This document shows, one piece after another, positions 1 to 13,800 of a stretch of 64,000 bases of DNA. Positions within the stretch are counted from its first letter, which is position 1; each line of letters opens with the position of its first letter. The notes beneath the pieces are model-generated. The model saw nothing but the letters and a program-made list of their open reading frames with translations, was not told the origin of the DNA and did not search any database. A program made the position numbers and the translations under genes. Source of the stretch: Ampelomyces quisqualis (Eukaryota; Ascomycota; Dothideomycetes; Pleosporales; Phaeosphaeriaceae); assembly GCA_018398575.1 (NCBI GenBank), contig JAGTXZ010000024.1:2170001-2234000 (forward strand), written 5' to 3'.

Positions 1-771
1 AATCTAAATCCTGTTTGTACACCAGCTAATCCTAGTGTAAAACTAGATAAAAATATAGAACAGGCAGGTAGTAGCGAAATAAAGCTATTTTAACAATATA
101 TAAGAAGCTTAATATACCTAGCAACATATACTAGACCTAACCTAGCTTACGCAGTATATACATGCGCAAGATTTATGTTAAATCTTAATAAACAGCACTT
201 TACAGCTGTAAATAGAATATTTAAATATCTAAATAATAAAGATAATAGTTCTAAAGGACTCTACTTTAAATCTTTGCAATCTACACCTATATTACTAGGG
301 TATACAGATACAGATTAGGAGGGTAACCTTATAACAAGAAAAAGTATAACTAGCTATTTATTTACTTTTAATAATACACCTATAAGCTGGTTAAGTAAAT
401 TACAAAAAACTACTACGTTAAGTAGCTGCAAAGTAGAATATATAGCCCTAAAAGAAGCTATAAAAGAATAACTCTATTTAATAGAAATATATAAACAACT
501 AAATATAGATATACTTCTTAAAAAAGAAGAAACTAAAAAGTTCTATCTAATTAGCAATAGCTAACTAGCTATAGCATTAGCAAAAAATCTAGAGCACTAC
601 GCAAAAACAAAACATATAGATATACAATATTATTTTGTTAGAGAAAAAATATTAAAAGGAAAAATAGATCTAAGCTATATTCCTACTAAAGAGCAACTAG
701 CAGATATTCTAACTAAAGCTCTTAACAACTCTAGCTTTAATATAATATTTAACAACTTAAAGATAACTTAA
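1..771 (+). pseudogene. Copia element 3' fragment (C1): end of reverse transcriptase and RNase H
   Basis: Reading frame 1 from the first base, through TAA/TAG stops, gives the C-terminal end of a Ty1/Copia polyprotein: the TRPNLAYAV block that follows the polymerase domain, an RNase H core in which the second acidic region reads YTDTD, and the family's terminal signature KHIDIQYYFVRE followed by PTKEQLADILTKAL. The frame ends at TAA 769-771. It aligns without any length change to 4099-4869 of the next copy; the differences I checked are nearly all C/T or G/A transitions, as expected of two copies mutated independently by RIP. The 5' part lies outside the window. Not functional. Confidence 0.9.
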
Positions 772-882
772 ATACCTCTTATAAAAATATAAGCTTAAGA
801 ATCAATTAAATTAATCAAATTAACAAATCTAATCTAAATTAATCCAACTAATCAAATTAATCAAATCAACCAAATTAACAAA
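772..882. other. Junction between two tandem Copia copies, no full LTR seen
   Basis: Only 111 bases separate the stop codon of C1 from the gag start of C2. The first part is the shared 3' tail ending in AAGCTTAAG, which in C2 continues as a G-run and looks like a polypurine tract. The rest is a degenerate AATCAAATTA-like repeat, a plausible 5' leader of C2. No recognisable LTR fits here, so either the LTR was deleted or the copies were joined by recombination. Confidence 0.55.
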
Positions 883-3800
883 ATGTCTGGATACAAGTTT
901 CAAATTGAGAAGCTTTCTGGCTAATTAAACTACAAGACTTAGAGTCTTAAAATCTTAGCAGTTTTAACTTAAGATAACTATTTTAAGGCTATTAGCTACA
1001 ACAACGATAAGCCAATTATAATAGTTGCTTAAGCTAAATTAAAAGCTAAAAGCACTATTATTTTGTTAGTAGACAATAGCTCTTTAACTTAAATTAAAGG
1101 CTGTTCTACTGCTCGCGAAATGTAGAAAACTCTATACAATTTGTATAGTCTACAAGGCTTTTTAGCTAAATTTCTCCTTTTAAAGGAGTTTTTTAATCTA
1201 GAACTATTAAGTTTTAACACAATAGAGGAATTCCTTAATTGTATTAAATACCTAACAGATTTGCTTAAAAACAAGGATATTAAGCTACTAAAACAAGTTA
1301 TTTTAGCTTGGGTACTTAATAACTTAACGCTAAGCTACGAAGGATTTGTTACTTTTGTAACACAATTATTTTGTACAGACTCTACAAATATTAAATTAGA
1401 AACTCTGTTTGCCAATTTAATAGATAAATCTAGGCAACAAGTTAGAAATAGTAATAAGACGTTACTAACAAAATCTAATAAAAAGAGGTTTAAAAACCCT
1501 AGCAAAATTACAAAGAAATATTGTAATAAATGCAAAACAAATACTTACTTAACGAGTAATTGCTGGTATCTAAATCTAGATAAGAAACTAGATTAGTTTA
1601 GAACCAAAAATAATCTAGAAAAACGCAGGAGCTCTCCTAAGCCTCCTAAGCGGATTTTAAGCAATTAGAAGGATAAGGCTCTTCTAACAGCTATATTAAA
1701 CTAAGTTAATAATATAAATATTAACAAAAAGGTACTATATAACAATCCTAGCCAATTAAAATTAAAAGCTAATTTTATACTAGATTCAGGAAGTACACAG
1801 CATATAATCTGTGATTAAAATCTGTTTTTAGACAATAGTTTAGTACATAGAATTACTAAACTTAGCTAGAGTAATAATTCTATAATTAATGCAATTGGAA
1901 TTAGAAGCGTTTGCTTTCTATATAACAATACAAGATTTATTCTTAATAATTGCTTATTTATGCCTACTTTTAAAGTAAATCTTATCTTAGTTAGAAAACT
2001 AATAGAAAAGAAATTTAAAATTGAGTTTAATAAAGATAAAGCTATAATTACAAAAAATAGTAATATAAGAATAGAAGCAAACTATACAGAATAAATGTAT
2101 GTACTAGATCTAGGTAATAAAATAATAACTTAAAATATTAATACAGAAACTATAAAAAATAGCTATATTACTTATAACACAAACTTTAATCTAGAGAAAA
2201 TAAAACTGTTCTATAACAGATTTAGGCATAAGAATTATAATACAATAGGGCAACTATTAAATATAAAAATCTTTAGTAATTTTAAACTAGACTGTATAGC
2301 CTGTATTAAAGCAAAGCTTTTAAATAATTAAAGTAAAGATATAACAGAAAAATTAAAAAACTACTTAGAAAAAGTAGTAATAGATATCTGTGGACCTATT
2401 ACTCCTCTCTCTAGATATAACTTTAAATATATAATATTCTTCCTAGATTCAGCTACTAGAGAACTAAGCTTTAAACTATTAAAAAATAAATTAGAAGCTT
2501 ACTCTGCTTTTTAAGAATAAAAAGCTAAAGTAGAAAACTAATCTAAAGAAAAAATAAAAACTATAGGAACAGATAACAGAGCTGAATTTCTTAGTAATTA
2601 ATTCTAAGAGTTAATTAAAAAATCTAGTATTATACACTAATTATCTAGTCCTTATACTCTAGAACAAAACGGTCTAATAGAAAGGATTAATAGAACTATA
2701 ATAGAAACTGTAAGAGCTCTATTATTTAGCTCTAATATGCCTCTAATATACTAGCAAGAAGCAATACAAGCTGCAGTATATATATATAATATAACTCTGC
2801 ATTCTTATTTAGAAAAAAGTCTATTTAAGAAATTATATAATAAAAGACTAAATGTAAGTAACCTAAAAATTTAGGGATCTAGAGCTTTCTATAAAGATAA
2901 AAGAGTAACATTAACAAAACTAGAACCTTAAGCTATAGAAGGAATACTAGTAGGCTATAATTAATATAATTATTATATATTAAATCTACAAACAAAAAGA
3001 GTTATATAAACAAGAGATTGCAAGATACTAGAAGGAGAATTTTACTTTAATCTAGAAAACAAAGTAAATAATAACAGTACAATTACTGTAGAATTACCTA
3101 CTACGCAAAATTCTTAGAATAATAATTTTAATATAGAAGAAGATAGACTTAGCTCTATTAGAGAAAATAGTCTAGACAAATTAGCTTAAGAAATAAATAC
3201 AAATAAAAGAATAATACATTAATCTATAGAAAGTTGCAGTACTAGAGAAAGAACTCTAGATAGTAATTTTTCTGAAGATAAACTAGCGTTTAATATCTAT
3301 ACAATAGAAAATAACAAGCTAAATACGTATTAAGAAGCTATAACAGCAAAAGATAATAAAGAATAGTTAAAAGCTATAAATATAGAAATTAAACAACTAG
3401 AAGATTAAAACACTTAGATTCTAGTAGAATTACCTAAAAATAGAGTAGCACTTAAAGAACGCTGGGTCTATAAGGTTAAAACAAATAAAAATAATAAAAT
3501 AATAAAATATAAAGCAAGATAGGTTGCTAAAGGCTACAGCCAAATCTATAGACTAGATTATCTAGATACGTTTGCAAATACAACTAGAATTAAAATTATT
3601 AGATTTCTTCTCTTTCTAGCAGTATTTCTAGATCTAGAAATAATTTAACTAGATATTAAAAACGCTTTTCTACATGCACCTACAGAAGAAGAAATTTATA
3701 TGCAACAACCTATAAGTTTTAATACAGATAAAGCAAAAGTTTGTAAACTAATAAAATTACTCTATAGGCTAAAACAGGCACTACGAGCCTAGTATAATTA

Positions 3801-4869
3801 CCTAAAAGAAATACTTAATAAATTAGACTTTATCCCTATATTTAACAAACAAGGAGTATTTAAGAATAATAAAAATATAATGCTTATAGTCTATGTAGAC
3901 AATATACTAGTACTAGAACTAAACCTAGAAGAATTAAACAAATTTAAACAAAATATCTCTTAAAAACTAGAAGTAAGCGATCTAGGAGACGCTAGCTACT
4001 TTCTAGGAATAGAAATAATAAGAGATAGATCAACTAGATCTCTTTGGCTAAAACAAGCTAAATACACAAATAATCTGCTTACTAAATATAATAAAAATAA
4101 TCTAAATCCTGTTTGTACACCAGCTGATCCTAGTGTAAAACTAGAGAAAAATATAGAACAGGCAGGTAGTAGCAAAATAAAGCTATTTCAACAATATATA
4201 GGAAGCTTAATATACCTAGCAATATATACTAGACCTAACCTAGCTTACGCAGTATATACATGCGCAAGATTTATATTAAATCCTAATAAACAGCACTTTA
4301 TAGCTGTAAATAAAATATTTAAATATCTAAATAATAAAGATAATAGTTCTAAAGGACTCTACTTTAAATCTTTGCAATCTACACCTATATTACTAGAGTA
4401 TATAGATGCAGATTAGGGGGGTAACCTTATAACAAGAAAAAGTACAACTAGCTATTTATTTACTTTTAATAATACACCTATAAGCTAGTTAAGTAAATTA
4501 CAAAAAACTACTGCGTTAAGTAGCTGCGAAGCAGAATATATAGCTTTAAAAGAAGCTATAAAAGAATAACTCTATTTAATAGAAATATATAAACAACTAA
4601 ATATGGATATACTTTTTAAAAAAGAAGAAACTAAAAAATTCTATCTATTTAGCGATAGCTAACTAGCTATAGTATTAGCAAAAAATCTAGAGCACTACGC
4701 AAAAACAAAACATATAGATATACAATATTATTTTGTTAGAGAAAAAATATTAGAAGGAAAAATAGATCTAAGCTATATTCCTACTAAAGAGCAACTAGCA
4801 GATATTCTAACTAAAGCTCTTAACAACTCTAGCTTTAATATAATATTTAACAACTTAAAGATAACTTAA
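883..4869 (+). pseudogene. Ty1/Copia gag-pol (C2), full length but RIP-degraded
   Basis: One frame (frame 1) runs from ATG 883 to TAA 4869, about 1,328 codons, with only substitution-type stops. Domains in order: Gag; a CCHC zinc knuckle at 1522-1563 whose His has become Tyr (codon TAC at 1546); aspartic protease with DSGST at 1783; integrase (about 2190-2950) with DICGP, GTDNRAEF and YTLEQNGLIER as its D, D and E blocks; reverse transcriptase (about 3400-4100) in which YVDD reads YVDN at 3892-3903; RNase H to the end. The stretch 1141-1596 is an uninterrupted piece of the same Gag frame. Dozens of TAA/TAG codons make it dead. Its 3' tail ends in a purine run directly at the assembly gap, so the 3' LTR is not seen. 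Confidence 0.93.
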
Positions 4870-4899
4870 ATACCTCTTATAAAAATATAAGCTTAAGGG

Positions 4900-4999
4900 N
4901 NNNNNNNNNNNNNNNNNNNNNNNNNNNNNNNNNNNNNNNNNNNNNNNNNNNNNNNNNNNNNNNNNNNNNNNNNNNNNNNNNNNNNNNNNNNNNNNNNNN
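4900..4999. other. Assembly gap (100 N)
   Basis: Exactly 100 Ns, a conventional length for a gap of unknown size. It falls right after the C2 polypurine-like tail, where a repeated LTR would be hard to assemble. Confidence 0.99.
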
Positions 5000-5759
5000 T
5001 GTGTTAAAATTAAGTAATCTTATATTTTTACAGAATAAGTAAAGTTAACGTTATGTTCAAACTTAACAAAATAAGAAATTATTTCTAGTAACTTTACTAG
5101 TTGCAATAAAGCATAACAATATAATATAAAACTATAAACAAAGTTTATATAAGTCTATAAATAGAACTACATATACGCTAGTACTAATCTAGCAATTATA
5201 AATAAACTAAACATACAATTTTTAAGAAAAGCTTACAAAATATTAGCTTATTCTTGAAATTACGTAATCAATATAGACGCTAGACTAGCCTGCTTAGTCA
5301 TTTCTAAAAAAAGATGTTAAAGGCTCTTAATTCTAATCCTAACGTCCTAAATAGGCCTAGTAACAGCTAAGTTATAAATTACTTATAAGAGGACTAAAAT
5401 TATGTAGCTCTTAATAAGGCGGTACAGGCAAAACCAATCTGAAACTATCTGAAACTAGCTGAAACTTAACGCTAGGGTCTAAAACCTAGTAACTATCTAA
5501 TGAAACTAGTAAAACTAGATATTAGTTACAAGTTACTAGTAAAACCAGAAGCTAGACTCTTAAACTAGATAGCTAGAAGCCGAAACTAGAATACTAGTTC
5601 CCAGAAACTGGATAGCTAGTTTCTGGAAATTAGAAACTGGATAACAAGTAGCTAGAATTGCAAAGGAGTCTAGAATTAGTAATCTAGATCTAATGCTTAG
5701 AGTATATATTAAGGAGTTCTGTTAGCACTAAATAAATAACAATTCACACTATTTCTACT
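5000..5759. other. Non-coding 3' flank of Gypsy G1, possible LTR
   Basis: AT-rich sequence downstream of the G1 chromodomain (G1 runs on the minus strand). It holds several short GAAACTA-type repeats at about 5440-5660. An LTR is expected here, but I could not find a matching copy near 30-31 kb, so no LTR is called. No coding frame recognised. Confidence 0.4.
5601..5626. repeat. Short inverted repeat (hairpin)
   Basis: CCAGAAACT and AGTTTCTGG form 9-bp perfect arms around an 8-base loop. It lies among related GAAACT repeats, and the CpA steps in it have survived RIP, unlike the surroundings. Confidence 0.6.
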
Positions 5760-8700
5760 ATTACCTATCATTTTTAACATAATCTATCTGTCTAACGCTT
5801 ATAGTACTTCTAGCTATTTTAGATAATATTTATAGAACGCTTGCAATAGATATAGCGCTTCTACAAAATTAAATACGTTATGCTAGGTACAATTAGAGTT
5901 ATAGTATATCTACTTTACGTAATACTTTAGTGTAGAGTAGTATAGCTTACTAGTAAGGATCTTTTTAATCTTCTATTCTTTTACCTCTTAAATTAGAATA
6001 CTAGATAGCTTTAAGCTTTTCTAGCTAGAGAGAGGATTATTAGAGTTCTTCTAGAAAACGTCTAGAGTAAATACGTTATAGATCTTAGAGCCTTTAGGTA
6101 GCTTTAGTTAGAATAAATAACTAACCTATTCTAGAACTTTAAAGAGGCCTTTCTATATTTTAGTAAGTTTGTAACATAAATAGGTAACAGATAGGTTTTA
6201 GGTTAGTACGTAAACCTTATTACCTACTAACTAATTAACTAGTTATTAGTAACTATTTACTTCTAAAACTTTACGTTACTATACCTTATTTATATTATCT
6301 TTAGTTGTATACTAGGCTTTCTATATATATAGGTTACTAAGTTTAAGGTGTTCTTAATATTTATATTCTTTTAGTATAATATTAAAGATATCTAGTCCTA
6401 GCTTTATTAGAGTTTAGAGCTATATAGAAGCTAATATAGAGCTATACTTATAGCAGAGTATAATAGTGTAGCCTAGGCTTAATCTATTATAAGTAAGAGG
6501 TTACTCTAGTTATATTAATAATAGGATATAAAGAGCCTTAATTGTTAATTAATATACTTGTCTATAATTTCTATCTATCTATCTATCTATTTATAATAGG
6601 TAGTAAAAAGCTTAAGTCTTTTGCCTAGGATTTAGTAGACTTTATACTAAGATTAGGATATAAACTAAGGACTATAATTAGACGCTATACTTTTAGGCGT
6701 ATAGCTAGATTAGTATATCGATTAGATAAATAAGTAAGATATCTATTAAGCGTTAACAGACTTATAACAAGAGATTAAGATAGCTTACTTTAATAGACAA
6801 GTAATAATAACTATAATTTAATTATATCTATAGTAATCTTTTAGAAAAGACTTAAAATCTATATATAAGTGTTGTATAAGCTAATTAGAAATTAGTAGTA
6901 GATAGAGAACACCTTAGGTTTAGAGCTATCTTAGATAGAATCTTTAATAGGTAATATAGTTACGTATATAGCGTTTACAGGTAGCTTCTATTTTCTTCTA
7001 ATAATATTGTTAGGTAAGAAACTAATACGTTTTTATAGCACTTAGGTAAGCTATTAATACTTAATTACAAGCCTTTGTAGTTAGTTAAGTATATATAAAG
7101 AAGAGTCCCTAGGTATATATTAGTAGGAGTAATAAAGTAGTAGTTTTTCTTAGACGTAATATAGCTATAGTAGCTAAAGATGTTCTTTGTTAAAGAAATA
7201 GTAATTCTTAGTTAGTAGAGCTTTAATTAATTCTAAAAAGCTAAGGTTTAGAGGTTTATTAATAGATTAGACTAAAATAGTTAAAACAATAGCCTTAGAA
7301 AAGTTATACAGGTAGTTATAAGCTAATTTAGAGTTAATTAGGTAGTTTAAGCGTTTAGGTTTAAGTAGTACACGCAATCTATTACCTTGCTAGGTAGCTC
7401 TTACTTTACTAACGTCCTATTTCCTTTAGCTAAGAATAGTAGCTTGCCTATTTAGCTTACTAGGCATATACTTAATATAGAAATTAAAGAAAGTAATAAT
7501 CTCTACCTTTTAAACTTAACGTATATTAAGAAACTTTGTAGTTATAAAGTATTCTAGAGAGTAATAATCTAAATAGACCTAAATTTAGTTTCTAATTAAG
7601 GTAAGTTTAGCTTTTTACTTTTTAAAAGCTTCTTTCCTTTTTAAAAGTTTTTAAAATAGTAAATAGTTCTTTGTTATATATCTTCTAATTAAGTTCTAAT
7701 CTAGATAGAGCGTAGCTATAGAAAGCTATAGAATACTGCCTATTATAAGAATACTTCTAAAATTGTACACTAGCTATAACTCTATCTAACGTATTAGTTT
7801 CTAGATTTATATTATACTTAGAATAGAAATAAAATAGTATAGAAATAGCTAGAAGTAAGGCTTTAATCTAATTAAAAGCCTAATAGTAGTCTATAGTCTA
7901 TTTAAATAGTGTAGCTAGACTCTAAACCTTTATAATAAGTTTAGCTACACATAAGAAATCTTTAATAAATTGTTAGTATAAACTAGTAAATCTAAGAAAT
8001 AACTTAACACTAGTAATTGTAGTACGTTTAGACTAGTTTTAGAAAGCTTCTACCTTGTTAGAGTTAACTTTAGTATCTCTTTTTATTAAAATATAACCTA
8101 GATACTTTATATAGGTAATATAGAATTTACTCTTCTATATATCTACTTATAGTCCTACTATACATAGGCACTCTAGAACCTTTTAGACGTGTTTCTAATA
8201 TAAGTTTATATTGTTAGAATAGATTAGAATATTATTAAGAGAGGCTATATAAAAATTATTTAGATAATTAATTAGTATATTATTTATATAGTGTTAATAC
8301 GTAGCTAGCCTATTATATAATCTAAAGAGAAGTACCTTGCACTTATAGGTACTATATTAGGTGCAAATAGTAGTATACTCTTTAAAGTTAAAATCTATAC
8401 AAATTTTGTTAAAAGTAGCTTAAATATTAAACTTTGTAAATATCTTAGCTTTAGGAGGCTAGGATAGTAGTTTATTAATACAAGAGATTAAATAAACGTC
8501 TTTGCAAGTAGAGTATTAATCTTCTAGTAGTTTATAAAGATATGTATATCTCTGTTTAGTTTGCGTATATAAAGAATAAGTAAAGTAAAGAAGCTTAAGC
8601 TAGCCTTAACAAAACTCTTCTAAAGGTATTTCTATACGTAGGCCTTAGTAGCTTTAAGCTTCTGTTAATTCTACTTATATAAGAGGCTAAATGTATTAGG

Positions 8701-10540
8701 TAATAGTTTTTTAAAGATAATTCTATAATTGTATGGATAATAAGAGAGTAAATAATTAGCTACTAATTTACTAAATACCTCTTACTATTTAGAGTAATAG
8801 ACTAGTAGGCGCTTATTATTAGACTACTAGTGCCTACTATACCTACTACAGTTTACAAATACTCTAGCGCAAGAGTAGAGCCTAAGACTATATAACCTAG
8901 TTCTGTAATTACTATAGTAGAGTAGTAATTTATTTATTCTACACAGTAATTCTATATTAAAGTATTATTACCTGTTTCTAGCTATTAATTATAAGATTGT
9001 TCTAATACTTATCTAATTAACGTTTACTAGCTGCGTTATCCTTAGAGGCAAGAATTCTATTAATCTTATAGAGGCTTATTGTAAAGAACTTGTTCTAGAG
9101 CTTCTTTATAATAAAATAGAAAGTATTAGCTAATATAAGAGCTATATAAGTAGTTAGAAGAGGTTTAGACTCTAAGCTAGAAGACTTAGTTAGGATATAA
9201 GAAATCTCTAATGTTTTTTAGGCTAAGAAAAGCTTTAATTATCTCTTTATATAATAGATAGAAGAAAAGAAAAAAGGACTATAGTATATATAATACTCCT
9301 TCTGTTTTTATAGAGTATTATGTTATTATATATTAAGATATATAGTAGCTAGTAGTATAGTCTACTATAGAATAGTAGGTATAGAACGTAAAGAATTATA
9401 TAAACAGAGGTACTTAGAAAGCTAAATAAACTATAACCTATCTATGTCTAATTAAACTTTAAATCGTCTTAACTATACAAGGCTTAGTATATTATCTAAA
9501 GACCTAAGATTAAGAATAAGAAAGAAGTAGTTTAAAATCTTTTAGCTATTGATATTTAAGTATAGTTAAATATATTAAGTAACTAATAAAGTAATCTAAT
9601 CCTTAAAGCTATATACTTAAATTCTAAAGTGTAGCTTCTAGATAAGTAACTATAAGGCTTTAGAAACAGATAAAACAATTTAAGAGTTTAAGAATAGAGA
9701 ATCTTAGGCACTAGTATTAACAAGAGTTTTTAGGTATAGGCTAATACCTTAGTTATAAAAAAGTATAGACATAAGGAAATAAGAACTGTAAAACAAATAA
9801 AAGAAATTAATATTAGATATATTATAACAGCTTAGGCCTAAAGAAAGAGATCTTTTTAGGCGCTGTTATTTTCTATTTAATACACCTTTTTATTAGAGTA
9901 CTCTTAAGCATCTTTTTACTTATCTACCTCTATAGTTTTAATCTAACGTATATAAGGCTTTGTATAATTATTAGCGTAGTATTCTAGATTACTACAATTA
10001 TAGTAAGTACTAGAAGTCTTCTATTAATTAGTTTTAGAGGTTTTTAAAGAAAGACGCACTGTTAATAATTAATATACTAGCATAGGATTGTTACTTACGC
10101 TAGTAGTTGTCTAATAGAGCTCTAAAGTAGGTTAGAAAGCTTACCTAATAGAGAGCTTAATAATACCTTATAGTATACTTAGAGTAAGGTTACTCTTCTA
10201 CTCTATATTATATATAGTAAGGTACTCTACTATCTAATTAGATAAGTTCTTCTACTAGTGCTAGAAACCTAGATTAGAGGTTTATAGCCCTAGAGTAGTC
10301 TTAGTCTATAAGTAGTAAAACTACTCTAAACAGGGTACTTATCTCTTTACTACAGAACTTAAAAACCTAGCTTTAAATAAGAAGAACATCTTTTTTTTAC
10401 CTATCTATAATTAATTAAAAGCTATATAGTTCTTAGCTATCTTATTACCTATAATAAAGTTAGACCTAAGTAGCTTAATTATTTACTTACTATTCTAGAA
10501 TTACTTTTATTTAGTATTAGATAGATACAAGAGCTTAAGG
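5760..10540 (-). pseudogene. Ty3/Gypsy chromovirus G1, pol and most of gag
   Basis: Read on the minus strand through TAA/TAG stops. Gag: a zinc knuckle near 10008-9962 keeps one Cys, the other three ligands (Cys, His, Cys) having become Tyr. Reverse transcriptase: the YLDD box near 8250-8230 reads SLNN, followed by the family's ILIYS and, further on, KYLGYIL. The integrase C-terminus (about 6240-6050) shows VGNKVYVLT then a GLFKVLE block, which is the GPF/Y module. A chromodomain follows (about 5990-5800) with the EVKE..KIKKILTSK start and the later W/Y-rich core. Chromodomains target such elements to heterochromatin. The upstream end is cut at 10540 by the 18.9-kb element and continues at 29467. 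Dead by RIP. Confidence 0.88.
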
Positions 10541-10555
10541 TACGTTAGAAAAACA
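10541..10555 (+). repeat. Left terminal inverted repeat of the 18.9-kb element
   Basis: TA followed by CGTTAGAAAAACA. It differs from the right end by one G-to-A change within the first 13 bases, a RIP-type change. The next 100 bases (a TTAGCAACA-type repeat, GTTAACACAACTG, a CTAGACAGTT block) match the left ends of the short relatives. Confidence 0.85.
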
Positions 10556-10899
10556 TAACGTTAGCAACATCTATAACATTAGCAACACTGTTAACACAAC
10601 TGTACTACTAGCTACTAGACAGTTTTTAACTATACTCTACTGTACTAAGTAATAATAGTAATGCCTAGCATACTATTATTAGTAGCCTAGTTTATAGAAC
10701 TCTTTTGCAAAATAGTTTATAGTTCTTGTGTTTAATATAGCTTTACACTGTCTGCACAACTATATTGCTAGTTAGTAGCCTGTCCTTAACTATGCCTAAC
10801 TGTAGTTTAAGTCTAAGGCAATCCCTTTAATAGCGCTATTACTTAGTTTAGGTTTTGCTGCAAATCTATACTATCTTTGCACTTTAAATTAATTTTGCG

Positions 10900-13800
10900 T
10901 TACGTCTATATATATACTTTTTTTGCAATACTTTTTATATTCTTGTACTCCTAGAACTAGGCTATATATCTACTTAAGCGTTTTTTATTCTATAGCTTTA
11001 TACAGTAGTGTACTGTACTCTACAGTTCTACTGCTTAATTTACCTAATTTACACTAGCTCTTTAAGCTTTATAGAGATTTTCTTGTTACAATCTTACTTA
11101 ATTTCTTTTTCTTTTGTTATTACACCTTGCAGACTACTGCGTAACAATATCTTTACGTTCTGCTTTTTAAGAACTTTTGTTTTTAGATTACTTTCTAGGT
11201 TATACAGAATAATACTCTTACATACGTCTACTAGCTAGCCTAGTTAATATACTCTAAATATAAATTAGTCTTAAGTACTCTGTTTGTCTTAAGGCTCTGC
11301 AATTATAACCTTATTTACCTTAATTAGTATAATAGCTTCTGCAAATGCTATTAACGCTACCAAAATAAATGTTAAGTCTAAGTCTCTTTATTTTGCTAAC
11401 ACAGCGTTTATTTTAAACTTTAGTATTCTTCTTCTTAGTAGAAGAACTATATCTTTGCCAAAAAATCTTTTAAAGCTCTATCTAGAGCACTAGTTACATA
11501 TAAAGTTTGTATAAGCTAATAAAGATTTTAGCCTAAACGTTGCGTAGTACTGTTTAATTATCTGCTAGGCCTCTTTAATTAGAATTAGGTCTAGTTTTAA
11601 TATAGGTCTTCTTAGCTTCTAGCTTAATTGCCTTATACTTTGCACTATATATAAGTAGTAAGTTAAAGTTATTAGTAAATATTTCTTTATCTAGCTGCTA
11701 AAAGTGCTGTTAGATATGCGTTAATATAAACTACTTAGTTTTCTTACTTCCTTTGCTTTTAAACAGCGCAGCCTTAAGCTAAGCTAGTATTAGAAATGTT
11801 ATAATACTTTGCATCTTAGCGCAGTTAAATATGTATACGCTCTTAGCTTTTACGCTATTTAGCTCTTCTTATAGTAGCACTATCTTGTATCTTGTTATTG
11901 CATTAGCTATAAGTAATTAGAAGTTATCTATTTAGCATAGCTAGTAAAACGTTAGAAAGTTACCTTTAAAGCCTAAAATCTTCTAGCTCTATAGGTCTTA
12001 CGTAACTAGAGTTTAACGCAGCATAAACCTTACTACAATCTTCTTTCCTAACGCTATAAGCGCTATGTACTTAAGAGAATTAAGTATGTTTTTAACTTCT
12101 TCTTATACCTTAGATAAGCAGGTGTCCTAGCTCTTTGCTATAACTAAGCCTAATATCTTTCTTATTTCTCTTATATCTATAATTTTCTTAATACTTGCGT
12201 ACATAAAGTTAGCAGTAGTAAACAGTTTAGAACTATTTATGTTATTCTTCTTGCCTATAAGATAGTGCTAGTTTAAGAAGTTCTTATTATCTTGTAGTCT
12301 GCTAAGCGCTAAGGAGATAAAAATAAGTATCTTATAGAGACTCTTCTCTATTAGTGTACCTAAGAAAGCCTAGGCCTTCTACTAATAACTATAGTTCTTG
12401 CTTTAAATAGTCTTGTATAAGTTACCTATAATAGTGTTCTTAGATTTATAGTTATAGAACTTGTTAAAGATAATACGTCTCTATATTACTATGTAGCCAG
12501 AAATATTAAGAGTATTTCTTACGCTTACTTTACTACCTCTTAATAATATTTTGCGTGTAGTTATAAGTTTTATAGTTTAGTATTTGTTAAGCACGCGTTT
12601 TACTAGTATTATATAGCTGTATACAATTATAAATTAGCTAGTAGATAGTGCTAGATAGTGCGCAGTTACATTTAGGTAGACTTTTAGTATATAGTATTCT
12701 TAGATGTACTATAAAACTATTTCTATATACTTCTTACTATTCTTTGTAAATTTGCGTAGTAGGACGTTTTAGTTAGACGCTACAAGGTGCTATTTAACTT
12801 ACAGATTAATTTTTATTTCTATTTCTTTGTCTACTATTAGTGCGCTTATACTCTATAAAAGAGTATTATTTATAAAGTAAATACAAAGCGCAAAGAAGTC
12901 TTTTAGGTTGCACTATTTAGATTTGCAGAGGCCTATAGTAATAATTTTAGCCTTCTATGCAGCTAGTGCGCAGCTCTATTTACTTACTATAGATACTACT
13001 AACTATAGCTCTTCTAGTATTAAAGAGTTTTTTTTGCATATATATAGAAATGTCTGTTAGTTAGTTATAGAGTACTGTTCTTAACTATTGTCTTTAGCTC
13101 TATGTTAACTAGTTTTATTCTTTAATTAGTCTTCTTACACTTTAGTCTAGTTCTTAAAGTACGCATACCCTATAATTATTATAAGTATAGCTAATTTTGT
13201 TTTTTCTATACCTATTATATTCTTAAATATGCTGCTATTATCTAAAGATAGCTCTTTTTTATAAAGTATATAGGCTTCTGTTAGTTAGTATACTATAAAT
13301 AAGACTGTTAGTCCTTATAATAAATATAGTATTATAGGTACGTTATTCTTAAAGTCTTCTAGTAGAAATCTAAAGAAGTTAGCTACTTTCTACTATTTGT
13401 CTTCTTAGTAGTGTTCTATTACTACTCTAATTTAAGCTTATAGTTTATTAACTATTCTATCTTATATATTAGTTGCGTAGATTATAGTTATAAGCTCTTT
13501 CTAGTATACTTACCTTACGTTTAGTAAAGCTTAGAGCTGCAGCCTTTCTTTTAACGCAAGTTATTTTACTAACTAAAGCTCTTTATCTTTATCTCTATTA
13601 CTTTTATTATACTCTTCTTATTCTTCTTTACTGCTAGAGTAAGCATCTTCTTCTAGTAACTTCTATTGTTTTTCTATAGCACTCTTGCGTTTCTATCTAA
13701 GTGTAGTAATTAGTGTAAATATTGCGTTATTTTGTGTTTGCGTAGTATCTTTGTTTCTACTTCTCTTTACTTTCTTTATAGTGCTGTTATTCTGCTCTTC

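Noticed and set aside
1089..1535. Open minus-strand stretches (1089-1274 and 1335-1535)
   Set aside because: Antisense shadows of the Copia gag, which has a clear frame and zinc knuckle on the plus strand.
5000..5760. G1 3' LTR
   Set aside because: No second copy found at 30-31 kb, so LTR status cannot be supported.
11008..11238. Open plus-strand stretch with a hydrophobic product
   Set aside because: Antisense shadow of the basic C-terminus of the minus-strand protein of the large element; RIP puts stops in the real frame and leaves the opposite strand open.
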